A DNA stretch of 64,000 nucleotides from Maricaulis sp042095695. Its GTDB lineage: Bacteria; Pseudomonadota; Alphaproteobacteria; Caulobacterales; Maricaulaceae. Positions 52,838 through 60,742 of the stretch are shown piece by piece. The notes below the pieces were generated by a model, which saw only the letters and a program-made list of their open reading frames with translations, did no database searches and was not told where the DNA came from. Location: NCBI GenBank assembly GCA_042095695.1, contig JBELMP010000001.1, forward strand, positions 62,001 through 126,000, written 5' to 3'. Position 1 is the stretch's first letter, and every line of letters begins with the position of its first letter. A program made the translations under genes and the position numbers.

Positions 52838-53872
52838 TCAATCCTTCAAGCCATCTTGTGGATCGTAAAGCGGATTATTCACACGCGTCTCGCCAAGGAG
52901 TAAATCATCAGCTGGCTTCTCATGGCCATGCTGGCGGCGCAGTTTCCGCAAATCAATTTTCACTCTGGGCTCGACGTCATCGCTGTACACACCTCGACGC
53001 CCGAGTTCCATCGCGAGCCAAATAAAGTTTTCCCAGCGACCTGAACCCTGGCGATAATCATAGACCCGCGGGCGCGTGACCTTATTGGCTTCCGAGGTGG
53101 TCACGATCAGTTCGATAAGTGCGTTATAATGCCAGAGGATCAGGCGGCGCTTCTGACGCTGGATGATCTCGAAAGAGAAATTTCCGGTTCGAACGGCCAG
53201 CCCCATATATTCATGATGCGCAAGCAGGTAATTCGCGACGTCGTTGAATTGGTAGTTGCGCCCATCAACCGTTACCGGTTCAGAAATTTTATTCAGTTTT
53301 TCAATGTCTTCGTGTGAGAAAGTGTATTCGCCTACATCGATTGCGCCATTATCGCTCGCCCGCCGAATGAAGCGGCGAAACGCTTCTGTCATGGCCAGAT
53401 GATTTGGATCCGCCATGGTTTCTTTCAAAAATTCCAGCGTGGAGTGCGCACGCGTATTGAGCTGCTGCATATAGTTTGAATAAAGCCAGCCCGCGGTTGC
53501 GAAACTCGCACTGATCATAATGAAGAAAGGCTCGGATTGAATCCGTTCCTCCAGGGCATAGAGCTGGACCAGAATGAAGAGAATGACCAGGATTTGCGGA
53601 TAAACGATCAGGATCAGATTTCGGGTTAGCCGCGCCTGGGGGCTCATCGACGTTTCATAAGAGCCGAAAAGATAGGCAGCGCGCTGATCCGGTACGGCGA
53701 GGTCGATTATGACAGTCGCGACCGCGAAACAAAAGGGATACCAAGCAAGCAAAACCCCGCCATAAACGCCAATGAAGCCGAGCTGAAGCGCTATGAGTGC
53801 GAATAAGGCCATGACCGCGGCCGCGATTATATTTAGCCACACAAAGGCAGCGAGATTGGTCTTATAGGTCAT
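52838..53872 (-). CDS. Membrane protein of unknown function (two-gene module, second gene)
   Basis: 344 aa. Four hydrophobic segments lie in the first 135 residues (about 9-32, 37-60, 85-108 and 113-130), then a cytoplasmic region of about 200 residues with AMTEAFRRFIRRASDNGAI and a Trp/Tyr-rich C-terminal half. The pattern YLLAHHEYMGLAVRTGNFSFEI is faintly like DUF4760-type proteins; I am not confident. A good ribosome site (AAGGGGGT) precedes the ATG. It lies 20 nt after the 390-aa gene, so the two form an operon. Confidence 0.75.
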   Translation of the reverse strand: MTYKTNLAAFVWLNIIAAAVMALFALIALQLGFIGVYGGVLLAWYPFCFAVATVIIDLAVPDQRAAYLFGSYETSMSPQARLTRNLILIVYPQILVILFILVQLYALEERIQSEPFFIMISASFATAGWLYSNYMQQLNTRAHSTLEFLKETMADPNHLAMTEAFRRFIRRASDNGAIDVGEYTFSHEDIEKLNKISEPVTVDGRNYQFNDVANYLLAHHEYMGLAVRTGNFSFEIIQRQKRRLILWHYNALIELIVTTSEANKVTRPRVYDYRQGSGRWENFIWLAMELGRRGVYSDDVEPRVKIDLRKLRRQHGHEKPADDLLLGETRVNNPLYDPQDGLKD

Positions 53873-53892
53873 CTTACCCCCTTCAAGACTGA

Positions 53893-55065
53893 TTAGCTTC
53901 CGCGGGAACCACCGCCATTGAATCGGCTTGCACTAATCGTCCGGACAAAGCTTTCGACCATGCCGGATATATCGTCGAAATAATTACCCGTCGGCGCGGA
54001 ATCCTCTTCCACAATCCCGGCGAATTTTGCAGTCCAGATATCGTTCGGAAACCGGTGAAAGAAGAACCAGAAATAAACCAGGGCCGGCGCCAGAACCAAA
54101 ACGAATCCAACCCGATAGGAGTCGGTGAGAAGTTGCTCGTCCCCTCCGTCAACCGGGGCAATGCTAACGGCAATACTGGCAAGGACATAAAGTGAAACAA
54201 TGAGTTTCAGCGCCACGAAAATGAATTCGGACGTGTCCATCGTATTCTTTGCCTTCCAGCCCGCTGTGCTGGCATAGCGATCAAGATACTCCGAACGTTT
54301 TGAACACCAGAGCGCAATTTTCGTCCAAAGTCGGGCTCGGGTCGCCCAGTGATCGCTTTCCAGCAGGGCGTTGCGCGTACACTTGTCCATCTTGGACATG
54401 ATGTCGTCGTAGCGAGACTTTACTTTATAGGCGAATTTTTCGCCGTTGATCTCAATCTCCCGCTTGTACAGCAGGCGGGCCGAATACCGAAAGACTACGA
54501 AAACGGTGAAAATTCCCGCGGCATAAAGATAGGGGATGACCGACATCTCATTGATCCCCGGCATCCCCATAAAAGCCTCTCCCACAATTGGGATAACAAG
54601 CTGGTTCTCGAATCCCGGAACGCCTGCGGCATAGAGGAGCGAGCTGATCATGACCATCATCAAGATGAAGAGGATAAAGGTCAGCGAGCGCATCAGAATA
54701 AAGCTCTGCTCGACCTTGGCGATCGCCCCATCGGCGATGTCGTGCACGTCATTATCGATGGGGAAGCTACCGCGGATTCCAGTTTTTAATTGCAGAGAGA
54801 ACGGCGCCTCATAGCTCGGCAGAGTTCCGAAATGTGTTTCCGCAATCAGCTTGTCGATATGGTCGAGATCGGCCTCGCCTTCGAAATAAAATCCAAGATT
54901 TCGGTCAGGGGATTGCGGTGCTTCGTCCGTACTGGGAGCCGCAGCCTCGACGGGTGCTTGCTCGGGGGCGACTTTTTGAGGCTGATCCGGTTCCTCCGGT
55001 GCTATGTCGTTGCCGTTGCGCGAAGTTTCACTCTGACGCGGCGCGTTGATGCCAGCGTTCGACAT
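53893..55065 (-). CDS. Membrane protein of unknown function (two-gene module, first gene)
   Basis: 390 aa. Residues 1-55 are an acidic Pro/Glu/Ala-rich disordered segment. Four predicted membrane helices lie near 125-148, 175-192, 278-298 and 316-335, with a long charged loop between helices 2 and 3 (LLYKREIEINGEKFAYKVKSRYDDIMSKMDKCTRNALLES). No domain is recognised. The promoter should be in the 109 nt upstream, before the pnp terminator. It forms an operon with the 344-aa gene downstream. Confidence 0.75.
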   Translation of the reverse strand: MSNAGINAPRQSETSRNGNDIAPEEPDQPQKVAPEQAPVEAAAPSTDEAPQSPDRNLGFYFEGEADLDHIDKLIAETHFGTLPSYEAPFSLQLKTGIRGSFPIDNDVHDIADGAIAKVEQSFILMRSLTFILFILMMVMISSLLYAAGVPGFENQLVIPIVGEAFMGMPGINEMSVIPYLYAAGIFTVFVVFRYSARLLYKREIEINGEKFAYKVKSRYDDIMSKMDKCTRNALLESDHWATRARLWTKIALWCSKRSEYLDRYASTAGWKAKNTMDTSEFIFVALKLIVSLYVLASIAVSIAPVDGGDEQLLTDSYRVGFVLVLAPALVYFWFFFHRFPNDIWTAKFAGIVEEDSAPTGNYFDDISGMVESFVRTISASRFNGGGSRGS

Positions 55066-55174
55066 AGTTTAGGCCCCCACCCTACTCACACGTGCGGATA
55101 CTCCTTCGTTAACCATTGGAGGTCAAGCCAATGTTGCAAAATATTCGAAAGATCGTTGAACCAGAATTGTATAG

Positions 55175-55203
55175 AAAAACCCCGCCAGCGTGCGCCAGCG
55201 GGG
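55175..55203 (-). terminator. Rho-independent terminator of pnp
   Basis: CCCCGC/GCGGGG stem with an inner GCG/CGC helix (55180-55203). On the minus strand it is followed by five T residues; four T residues on the plus side mean it could work in both directions. It lies about 30 nt past the pnp stop. Confidence 0.88.
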
Positions 55204-55232
55204 TTTTCCAATACTTGTCGAGCAAGTGACGC

Positions 55233-57371
55233 TTACGCGTCTTCATCCTCGTCCTTGGTTTCGACGATCTCTTCGCCGCTGTCCTGGTCGACGATTTTCA
55301 TCGACAGACGGACCTTGCCGCGATCATCAAAGCCCAGGAGCTTCACATAAACTTCCTGGCCTTCCTCGACGACGTCGGACGGGTGTTTCACGCGTTCCTG
55401 CTTCATCTGAGAGACGTGCACGAGGCCGTCCTTCGGTCCGAAGAAGTTCACGAAGGCGCCGAAGTCCATGACTTTGACGACCTTGCCCTTATAGATCATG
55501 CCCTCTTCCGGCTCCGCGGTCAGACCGTGGATCCAGTCGCGTGCTGCCTTGATCGAGGCGGCATCGGAGGAAGCAATCTTGATGATACCATCATCATTGA
55601 TGTCGACCTTGGCACCGGTGGTCTCCACGATCTCGCGGATCACCTTGCCGCCGGAGCCGATCACATCACGGATCTTGTCGGTAGGAACCTGCATGGTCTC
55701 GATACGCGGTGCGAACTCGCCGAGTTCTTCACGTGCACTATCCAGCGCCTTGCCCATCTCACCGAGGATATGCATGCGGCCGCCCTTGGCTTGGTCGAGA
55801 GCGGTTTCCATGATCTCCTTGGTGATCCCGGCGATCTTGATATCCATCTGCAGCGAGGTGATACCCTCTTCGGTACCCGCGACCTTGAAGTCCATATCGC
55901 CGAGATGATCTTCATCACCGAGAATATCGGACAGGACTGCAACGCCTTCCGGATCCTTGATCAGGCCCATCGCAATGCCGGAGACCGGACGCGTGATCGG
56001 CACACCGGCATCCATCATGGCGAGCGAAGCGCCACAAACCGTCGCCATGGAGGACGAACCGTTGGATTCGGTGATCTCGGAGACGAGACGGATGGTGTAG
56101 GGGAAGTCTTCCGCGCTCGGAATGACGGCTTTCACCGCACGCCAGGCCAGCTTGCCGTGGCCGATTTCGCGGCGGCCAGGAGCCAGGCGGAAAGAGGTTT
56201 CACCGACTGAATAGGGCGGGAAGTTATAATGGAGCAGGAAGCGCTCCTTATACGTGCCCGTCAGATCATCGATGAATTGCTCATCTTCACCGGTGCCGAG
56301 CGTGGCGACGACCATGCCCTGGGTTTCACCGCGGGTGAACAGGGCAGAACCGTGTGTGCGCGGCAGGATGCCGGCCTCGGAAACGATCGGGCGAACCTGA
56401 TCGAGGGAGCGGCCATCAATACGCTTGCCGGTCTTGATGATGCCGCCGCGAACCACGGAGGCTTCAACAGATTTCAGCACGTCCTTGAGCACCACCTCGG
56501 GAATCCCGTCCGGGTTTTCCTCGGTCTGCAGCAGGGCGGCGACGGCCTTTTCCTTGGCGGCACCGACAGCAGCATAGCGCTCGGTCTTTTCCTGGATCGT
56601 ATAGGCCTGGGCGATGTCATCACCGACCAGGTCGCGAACCTTGGCTTCTTCAGCGGAATGATCGACCGGCTGATAATCCCAGGGCTCTTTGGCGGCTTTT
56701 TCCGCCAGGCGGATAATCGCTTCCAGAACCGGCTGGAAAGCCTCGTGACCGGCAACCACAGCGCCGAGCATGACGTCCTCGGAGAGCTCCTTGGCTTCCG
56801 ATTCCACCATCATCACAGCGTCATTGGTACCCGCAACGACCAGGTCCAGAGCGCTGTCTGCCATGTCGTCAACGGCCGGGTTGATGACGTATTCGCCATC
56901 GATATAGCCAACGCGTGCTGCACCGATCGGGCCCATGAAGGGCAGGCCGGACAGGCAAAGCGCAGCGGACGCACCGATCATGCCGACAATGTCCGGATCA
57001 TTTTCCATGTCGTGCGACAGGACCGTCAGCATCACCTGGACTTCGTTCTTGAAGCCCTTGACGAATAGCGGACGGATCGGACGGTCGATGAGACGAGACG
57101 TCAGGGTCTCTTTCTCGGTCGGACGGCCTTCGCGTTTAAAATAACCGCCGGGAATCTTACCGGCGGCGAAGTATTTCTCTTGATAGTTGACGGTCAGGGG
57201 GAAGAAATCCGCGCCCTCTTTGACCTGTTTGACGCCAACGGCGGTGGCGAGAACCGTAGTCTCGCCATAGGTCACCATGACCGCGCCGTCTGCCTGTCGG
57301 GCGACCCGCCCGGTTTCGAGAGTAAGCGGGCGCCCTGCCCACTCAATCGTTTCTTTTTGAATATCGAACAT
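55233..57371 (-). CDS. pnp: Polyribonucleotide nucleotidyltransferase
   Basis: 3'-5' phosphorolytic exoribonuclease of the RNA degradosome. 712 aa. Two RNase PH domains are present (GGYFKREGRPTEKETLTSRLIDRPIRPLF in the first; LLHYNFPPYSVGE and ITESNGSSSMATVCGASLAMMDAG in the second), then the KH domain IRDVIGSGGKVIREI and a C-terminal S1 domain GKVVKVMDFGAFVNFF, with an acidic tail. Follows rpsO by 29 nt in the conserved rpsO-pnp unit. Confidence 0.98.
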   Translation of the reverse strand: MFDIQKETIEWAGRPLTLETGRVARQADGAVMVTYGETTVLATAVGVKQVKEGADFFPLTVNYQEKYFAAGKIPGGYFKREGRPTEKETLTSRLIDRPIRPLFVKGFKNEVQVMLTVLSHDMENDPDIVGMIGASAALCLSGLPFMGPIGAARVGYIDGEYVINPAVDDMADSALDLVVAGTNDAVMMVESEAKELSEDVMLGAVVAGHEAFQPVLEAIIRLAEKAAKEPWDYQPVDHSAEEAKVRDLVGDDIAQAYTIQEKTERYAAVGAAKEKAVAALLQTEENPDGIPEVVLKDVLKSVEASVVRGGIIKTGKRIDGRSLDQVRPIVSEAGILPRTHGSALFTRGETQGMVVATLGTGEDEQFIDDLTGTYKERFLLHYNFPPYSVGETSFRLAPGRREIGHGKLAWRAVKAVIPSAEDFPYTIRLVSEITESNGSSSMATVCGASLAMMDAGVPITRPVSGIAMGLIKDPEGVAVLSDILGDEDHLGDMDFKVAGTEEGITSLQMDIKIAGITKEIMETALDQAKGGRMHILGEMGKALDSAREELGEFAPRIETMQVPTDKIRDVIGSGGKVIREIVETTGAKVDINDDGIIKIASSDAASIKAARDWIHGLTAEPEEGMIYKGKVVKVMDFGAFVNFFGPKDGLVHVSQMKQERVKHPSDVVEEGQEVYVKLLGFDDRGKVRLSMKIVDQDSGEEIVETKDEDEDA

Positions 57372-57400
57372 TTCGTCTTTCGTACGGATAATGTCGCGGA

Positions 57401-57670
57401 TTAGCGGCGCAGACCGAGTTTTTCGATGATTGCCTTGTAGCGCGCCTCATCCTTCGCCTTGAGATAGTCAAGGAGACGGCGGCGCTGGGAGACCATTTTA
57501 AGAAGGCCGCGACGGGAGTGATTATCCTTCTTATGGGTCTTGAAGTGTTCCGTGAGATTGCCGATGCGTTCGGACAGGATTGCAACCTGTACTTCCGGAG
57601 AACCGGTATCCGCACCGCCACGAGCGTGCTCGGAAATCAGCGCAGTCTTGCGCTCTTGGGAAATCGACAT
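57401..57670 (-). CDS. rpsO: 30S ribosomal protein S15
   Basis: 89 aa. DTGSPEVQVAILSERIGNLTEHFKTHKKDNHSRRGLL is the S15 signature, with DYLKAKDEARYKAII and GLRR at the end. Binds the central domain of 16S rRNA. It lies between truB (30 nt) and pnp (29 nt), so co-transcription is expected. Confidence 0.98.
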   Translation of the reverse strand: MSISQERKTALISEHARGGADTGSPEVQVAILSERIGNLTEHFKTHKKDNHSRRGLLKMVSQRRRLLDYLKAKDEARYKAIIEKLGLRR

Positions 57671-57700
57671 CGTGTGCTCCTATATGTCGTGTCGCCCCGT

Positions 57701-58657
57701 TTACGAGGTCATGTTGAATACGCGCGTTGGCTGGAACCGTCCGGCCTTCGCCTCGCCCAGCGCCACTGCAACCCCGTGACAACTCGCCAGAGCCAGAAAA
57801 GTGCAATCCTTGCCCGCTATGGTGAGCGGACGACGTTGCTCTTTGAGCTCTTGCGCCTGACGCGGGAGCAGGACGATTGAGCGTCCTTGCTTCAGTTGGA
57901 AGGTTTCTTCCTCGGTTATGGCCAGCGCCGGGATGTCGTCCAGCGCGGTCTGAACCGGGAGCAAAGCTTCCGAAGCGGCGCCCTTATGGGCCATTTCTTT
58001 CAACTCGTCCAGCTTTAAGGATTCTGCTTCCTGAAATGCCCCGACACGGGTGCGCCGCAATTCGGCAATATGCCCCTCAGTCCCCAGGGCATGGGCGATA
58101 TCGCGTGCCAGGGAGCGGACATAGGCGCCCTTGCCGCAATGCATTTCAAACACGGCCAGGTCGCGGTCCGGGCAGGTGACCAGCGACAGGGAGATAATCC
58201 GGACCTTGCGTGCCTTGAGCTCGACGGTTTCACCGTCACGCGCCAGGTCATAGGCGCGTTCGCCATCAATCTTGATGGCGGAGTAAATCGGCGGAACCTG
58301 ATCGATCTCACCGGTGAAATCGGGAAGAATGGCCCGGATTTCCGCTTCGGTCGGGCGCCGGTCAGAGGTGGCGACAATCTCGCCCTCCGTGTCCAGCGTA
58401 TCGGTGCGCTCGCCCCATCGGATCGTGAAGCTGTAGGTTTTCTCGCCCTCCATTGTGAAGGGGACGGTTTTGGTGGCCTCACCCAGCGCGATCGGCAGCA
58501 GGCCGGAGGCCAGCGGGTCAAGTGTACCGGCATGGCCGGCCTTGCGGGCATTGAACACCCTGCGGACGGCGGAAACGGCCTGGGTCGACGTCATGTCCAG
58601 AGGTTTGTCGAGGATGATCCAGCCATGGATATCCTCGCCCTTGCGGCGGCGTGCCAT
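57701..58657 (-). CDS. truB: tRNA pseudouridine-55 synthase
   Basis: Converts U55 of the tRNA T-loop to pseudouridine. 318 aa. HGWIILDKPLDMTSTQAV starts the domain, GHAGTLDPLASGLL carries the catalytic Asp, and PPIYSAIKIDGERAYDLAR and KGAYVRSLARDIA are conserved. The ATG at 58657 has GGAG six nt upstream, better than an ATG at 58669. The next gene upstream on this strand is rbfA, but a gene in opposite orientation is wedged between them. Confidence 0.96.
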   Translation of the reverse strand: MARRRKGEDIHGWIILDKPLDMTSTQAVSAVRRVFNARKAGHAGTLDPLASGLLPIALGEATKTVPFTMEGEKTYSFTIRWGERTDTLDTEGEIVATSDRRPTEAEIRAILPDFTGEIDQVPPIYSAIKIDGERAYDLARDGETVELKARKVRIISLSLVTCPDRDLAVFEMHCGKGAYVRSLARDIAHALGTEGHIAELRRTRVGAFQEAESLKLDELKEMAHKGAASEALLPVQTALDDIPALAITEEETFQLKQGRSIVLLPRQAQELKEQRRPLTIAGKDCTFLALASCHGVAVALGEAKAGRFQPTRVFNMTS

Positions 58658-58798
58658 ATCTTGCTCCATCTTCCGCCGGGGATCGGACCCGGTGCGGCGA
58701 AGGCCGGGTGATTAGCCGAGCCGATTGATTGCCGCAACCCCCTTGCATCGAGCGCCGGAGGCTTTTCTAGTGGCAGCCGAGTTTTTCGGGAGCGAATT

Positions 58799-60148
58799 GT
58801 GCGCGGTTTCACTCTGGCCTGGCTGGGCCTGCCCCTTCTTTGTCTTCTCATGCCGACCGCAGCCATCGCGCAATCGGCGACATTCAACGAGTATCTGCGC
58901 AGTTATTTCACCGCGGCAGAGGCGCAGCGCGATATTTCCGGCACGATCGCGATCCGGCGAGGGGACGCGCTTGTGGCCTATGAGAGTTTCGGCCAGGCCG
59001 ACTGGGAGGCCGGCGCCGCCATTACGCCGCAGACCCGGTTCCAGGCCGGCGGTCTCACGCGTGACCTGGTCCTCGCCGTCCTGTTCCAGCTTGAAGCTGA
59101 GGGCCGACTCGACCGGTCCGTCGGTATCCGCAGCCTGGTGCCGGAGCTGCCCGTTGATTTTCGAGCCAGTATCGGCGCTGTTCTCGACGGGACGGTCGCC
59201 TTGCCGAGCCTGGCCCCGGATGAGCTGGCCGATGCGCGGACCGATACCTTCATCACCTGGTTCCGTACGGCTCATGAGACGGGCATTGCTGTTCCCGCAC
59301 GCGACAGCGCTGCCTGGTTGCCCCTCTTGACCATTCTGGCCGAACGCGCCGGCAATGGCCGTATCGAGGGGCTGGCCATGTTTGAAGTCTTCGCACCCCA
59401 GGGCATGACCGATAGCGTCGTGTTCCGCGGCAGCGGCGTGGCGCCGCAGCGCCAGGCCCGGCGCTATATACCGGCTGGCTCGCCCTTGCAGATTGATCGC
59501 GCGCCGGACCTGCCTGCCGGCCTGGTCGGCCATGGCTGGGTGACGACGGTCGATGATCTGCTGCGCTTCGGCTCGGCCCTGAGCCGCCGCTCCATCGATT
59601 TTTTCAATGCTGACGGCTCGCTTGCCGGTAATCTGCAGCGTCAAAGCGTGGGTGATCGGACCGTCTATCACCTAACGGGCGACGCGCCGGGCGTGCGAGC
59701 CGGCATCCTTTTCATTCCGCAGGATGATCTTGTCGTCGCCTATGCGCTGAACCTGGTTTCCTATCCGGCGGATGCAATGCCGGATGTGCTGGCGCGCCTG
59801 GTCCTGTCGCAACCGCTGGCAAGCCTGCCCGAGCGGCTGGCCAGCCAGATGTGGACGGAGGGTCATCTGACCGCTGCCGGTCGCTATGTGCAGCCGGACG
59901 GGCAGATACTGGAATTGCGCACAGAGGCGGGCGGGCTGGTTCTCTACCCGTCCGGTGAACTCCTCACGCCAACCGGCCAGGACCGTCTGCTATGGCGCTC
60001 GATGAATACCGAGCTCTTGTTTATGCGGCGCAGTGATGGCGAGGTGGAACGCCTGGCGGCAACCCGTCACCTGCCGCTGCAGACGCCGGAGCAGTTTGAT
60101 GTCGGACGGACGGATTTGCCGGAATTGCCCACCGAGACCACGGACTAG
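58799..60148 (+). CDS. Beta-lactamase-fold serine-hydrolase-like protein lacking the SxxK motif
   Basis: 449 aa. A signal peptide (LAWLGLPLLCLLMPTAAIAQ) is followed by a class C/esterase-like domain: GTIAIRRGDALVAYESFGQADWE, then TRFQAGGLTRDLVLAVLFQLEAEGRL, where the usual FxxGSxxK helix is expected. Ser and Lys are replaced by Gly and Arg, so acylation is unlikely. LPAGLVGHGWVTTVDDLLRFGSAL and YHLTGDAPGVRAGI align with later parts of the fold. The GTG start has GGGAG upstream. It is inserted between rbfA and truB on the opposite strand; its stop shares CTAG with rbfA. Confidence 0.8.
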   Translation: MRGFTLAWLGLPLLCLLMPTAAIAQSATFNEYLRSYFTAAEAQRDISGTIAIRRGDALVAYESFGQADWEAGAAITPQTRFQAGGLTRDLVLAVLFQLEAEGRLDRSVGIRSLVPELPVDFRASIGAVLDGTVALPSLAPDELADARTDTFITWFRTAHETGIAVPARDSAAWLPLLTILAERAGNGRIEGLAMFEVFAPQGMTDSVVFRGSGVAPQRQARRYIPAGSPLQIDRAPDLPAGLVGHGWVTTVDDLLRFGSALSRRSIDFFNADGSLAGNLQRQSVGDRTVYHLTGDAPGVRAGILFIPQDDLVVAYALNLVSYPADAMPDVLARLVLSQPLASLPERLASQMWTEGHLTAAGRYVQPDGQILELRTEAGGLVLYPSGELLTPTGQDRLLWRSMNTELLFMRRSDGEVERLAATRHLPLQTPEQFDVGRTDLPELPTETTD

Positions 60149-60552
60149 TCCTCGGGCGTTTCCGTGTCGAGATCGCGCTTGACGCCCGGGCGGGAAAGCA
60201 CGCTGTCGAGCTGGCTGGCGGCATCGAAACTCGTATCCGCGTGGAATTGCAGTTCCGGCGTGAATTTCATGTCGATTTCCTTGCCCAATCGCCCACGCAA
60301 AAAGCCCGCAGACTTGTTGAGCGCGGCGGCCAGAGCCTTGGCGTCACCGGAGCCGAGCGGCGCAACATAGACTTTTGCGGAACGAAGATCCGGGCTTGGG
60401 CGCACTTCGGTGACGGAGATCATCACGCGGTCAAAGGCCGGGTCGCGCAGGCCCTCGCGCGCGAGAATATCGACCAGGGCATGGCGAACCAGCTCACCGG
60501 CGCGCAATTGGCGCTGGGAGGGGCCTTTGGAATTGTCGAAACGTTTTGCCAT
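60145..60552 (-). CDS. rbfA: Ribosome-binding factor A
   Basis: 30S maturation factor with a KH-like fold. 135 aa. RQLRAGELVRHALVDILAREGLRDP, VTEVRPSPDLRSAKVYVAPLG and FLRGRLGKEIDMKFTPELQFHAD are diagnostic. Normally between infB and truB. Here an infB terminator lies upstream and an opposite-strand gene downstream, so it may have its own promoter in 60553-60692. Confidence 0.96.
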   Translation of the reverse strand: MAKRFDNSKGPSQRQLRAGELVRHALVDILAREGLRDPAFDRVMISVTEVRPSPDLRSAKVYVAPLGSGDAKALAAALNKSAGFLRGRLGKEIDMKFTPELQFHADTSFDAASQLDSVLSRPGVKRDLDTETPED

Positions 60553-60692
60553 GTCATCATGCCTTCAAAATGCAAGGCGCGGGGATGTACGCCTCAAACG
60601 GCAAAGATGCAAGGGGGCGAGTTCTCCGCCGCCAGTTTATAGGCCTCGCACTGCGCAGCGAGCGGTGCGGTGAGACCAGGATCGTTAACAGC

Positions 60693-60720
60693 AAAAAGGC
60701 GGCACCGAAGCACCGCCTTT
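60693..60720 (-). terminator. Rho-independent terminator of infB
   Basis: An 8-bp stem AAAGGCGG/CCGCCTTT closing on a TTCG-type loop, followed on the minus strand by a T run (complement of 60693-60697). It is 22 nt past the infB stop and would uncouple infB from rbfA. Confidence 0.9.
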
Positions 60721-60742
60721 GAACGCAAGTCTTGAACTGGCT

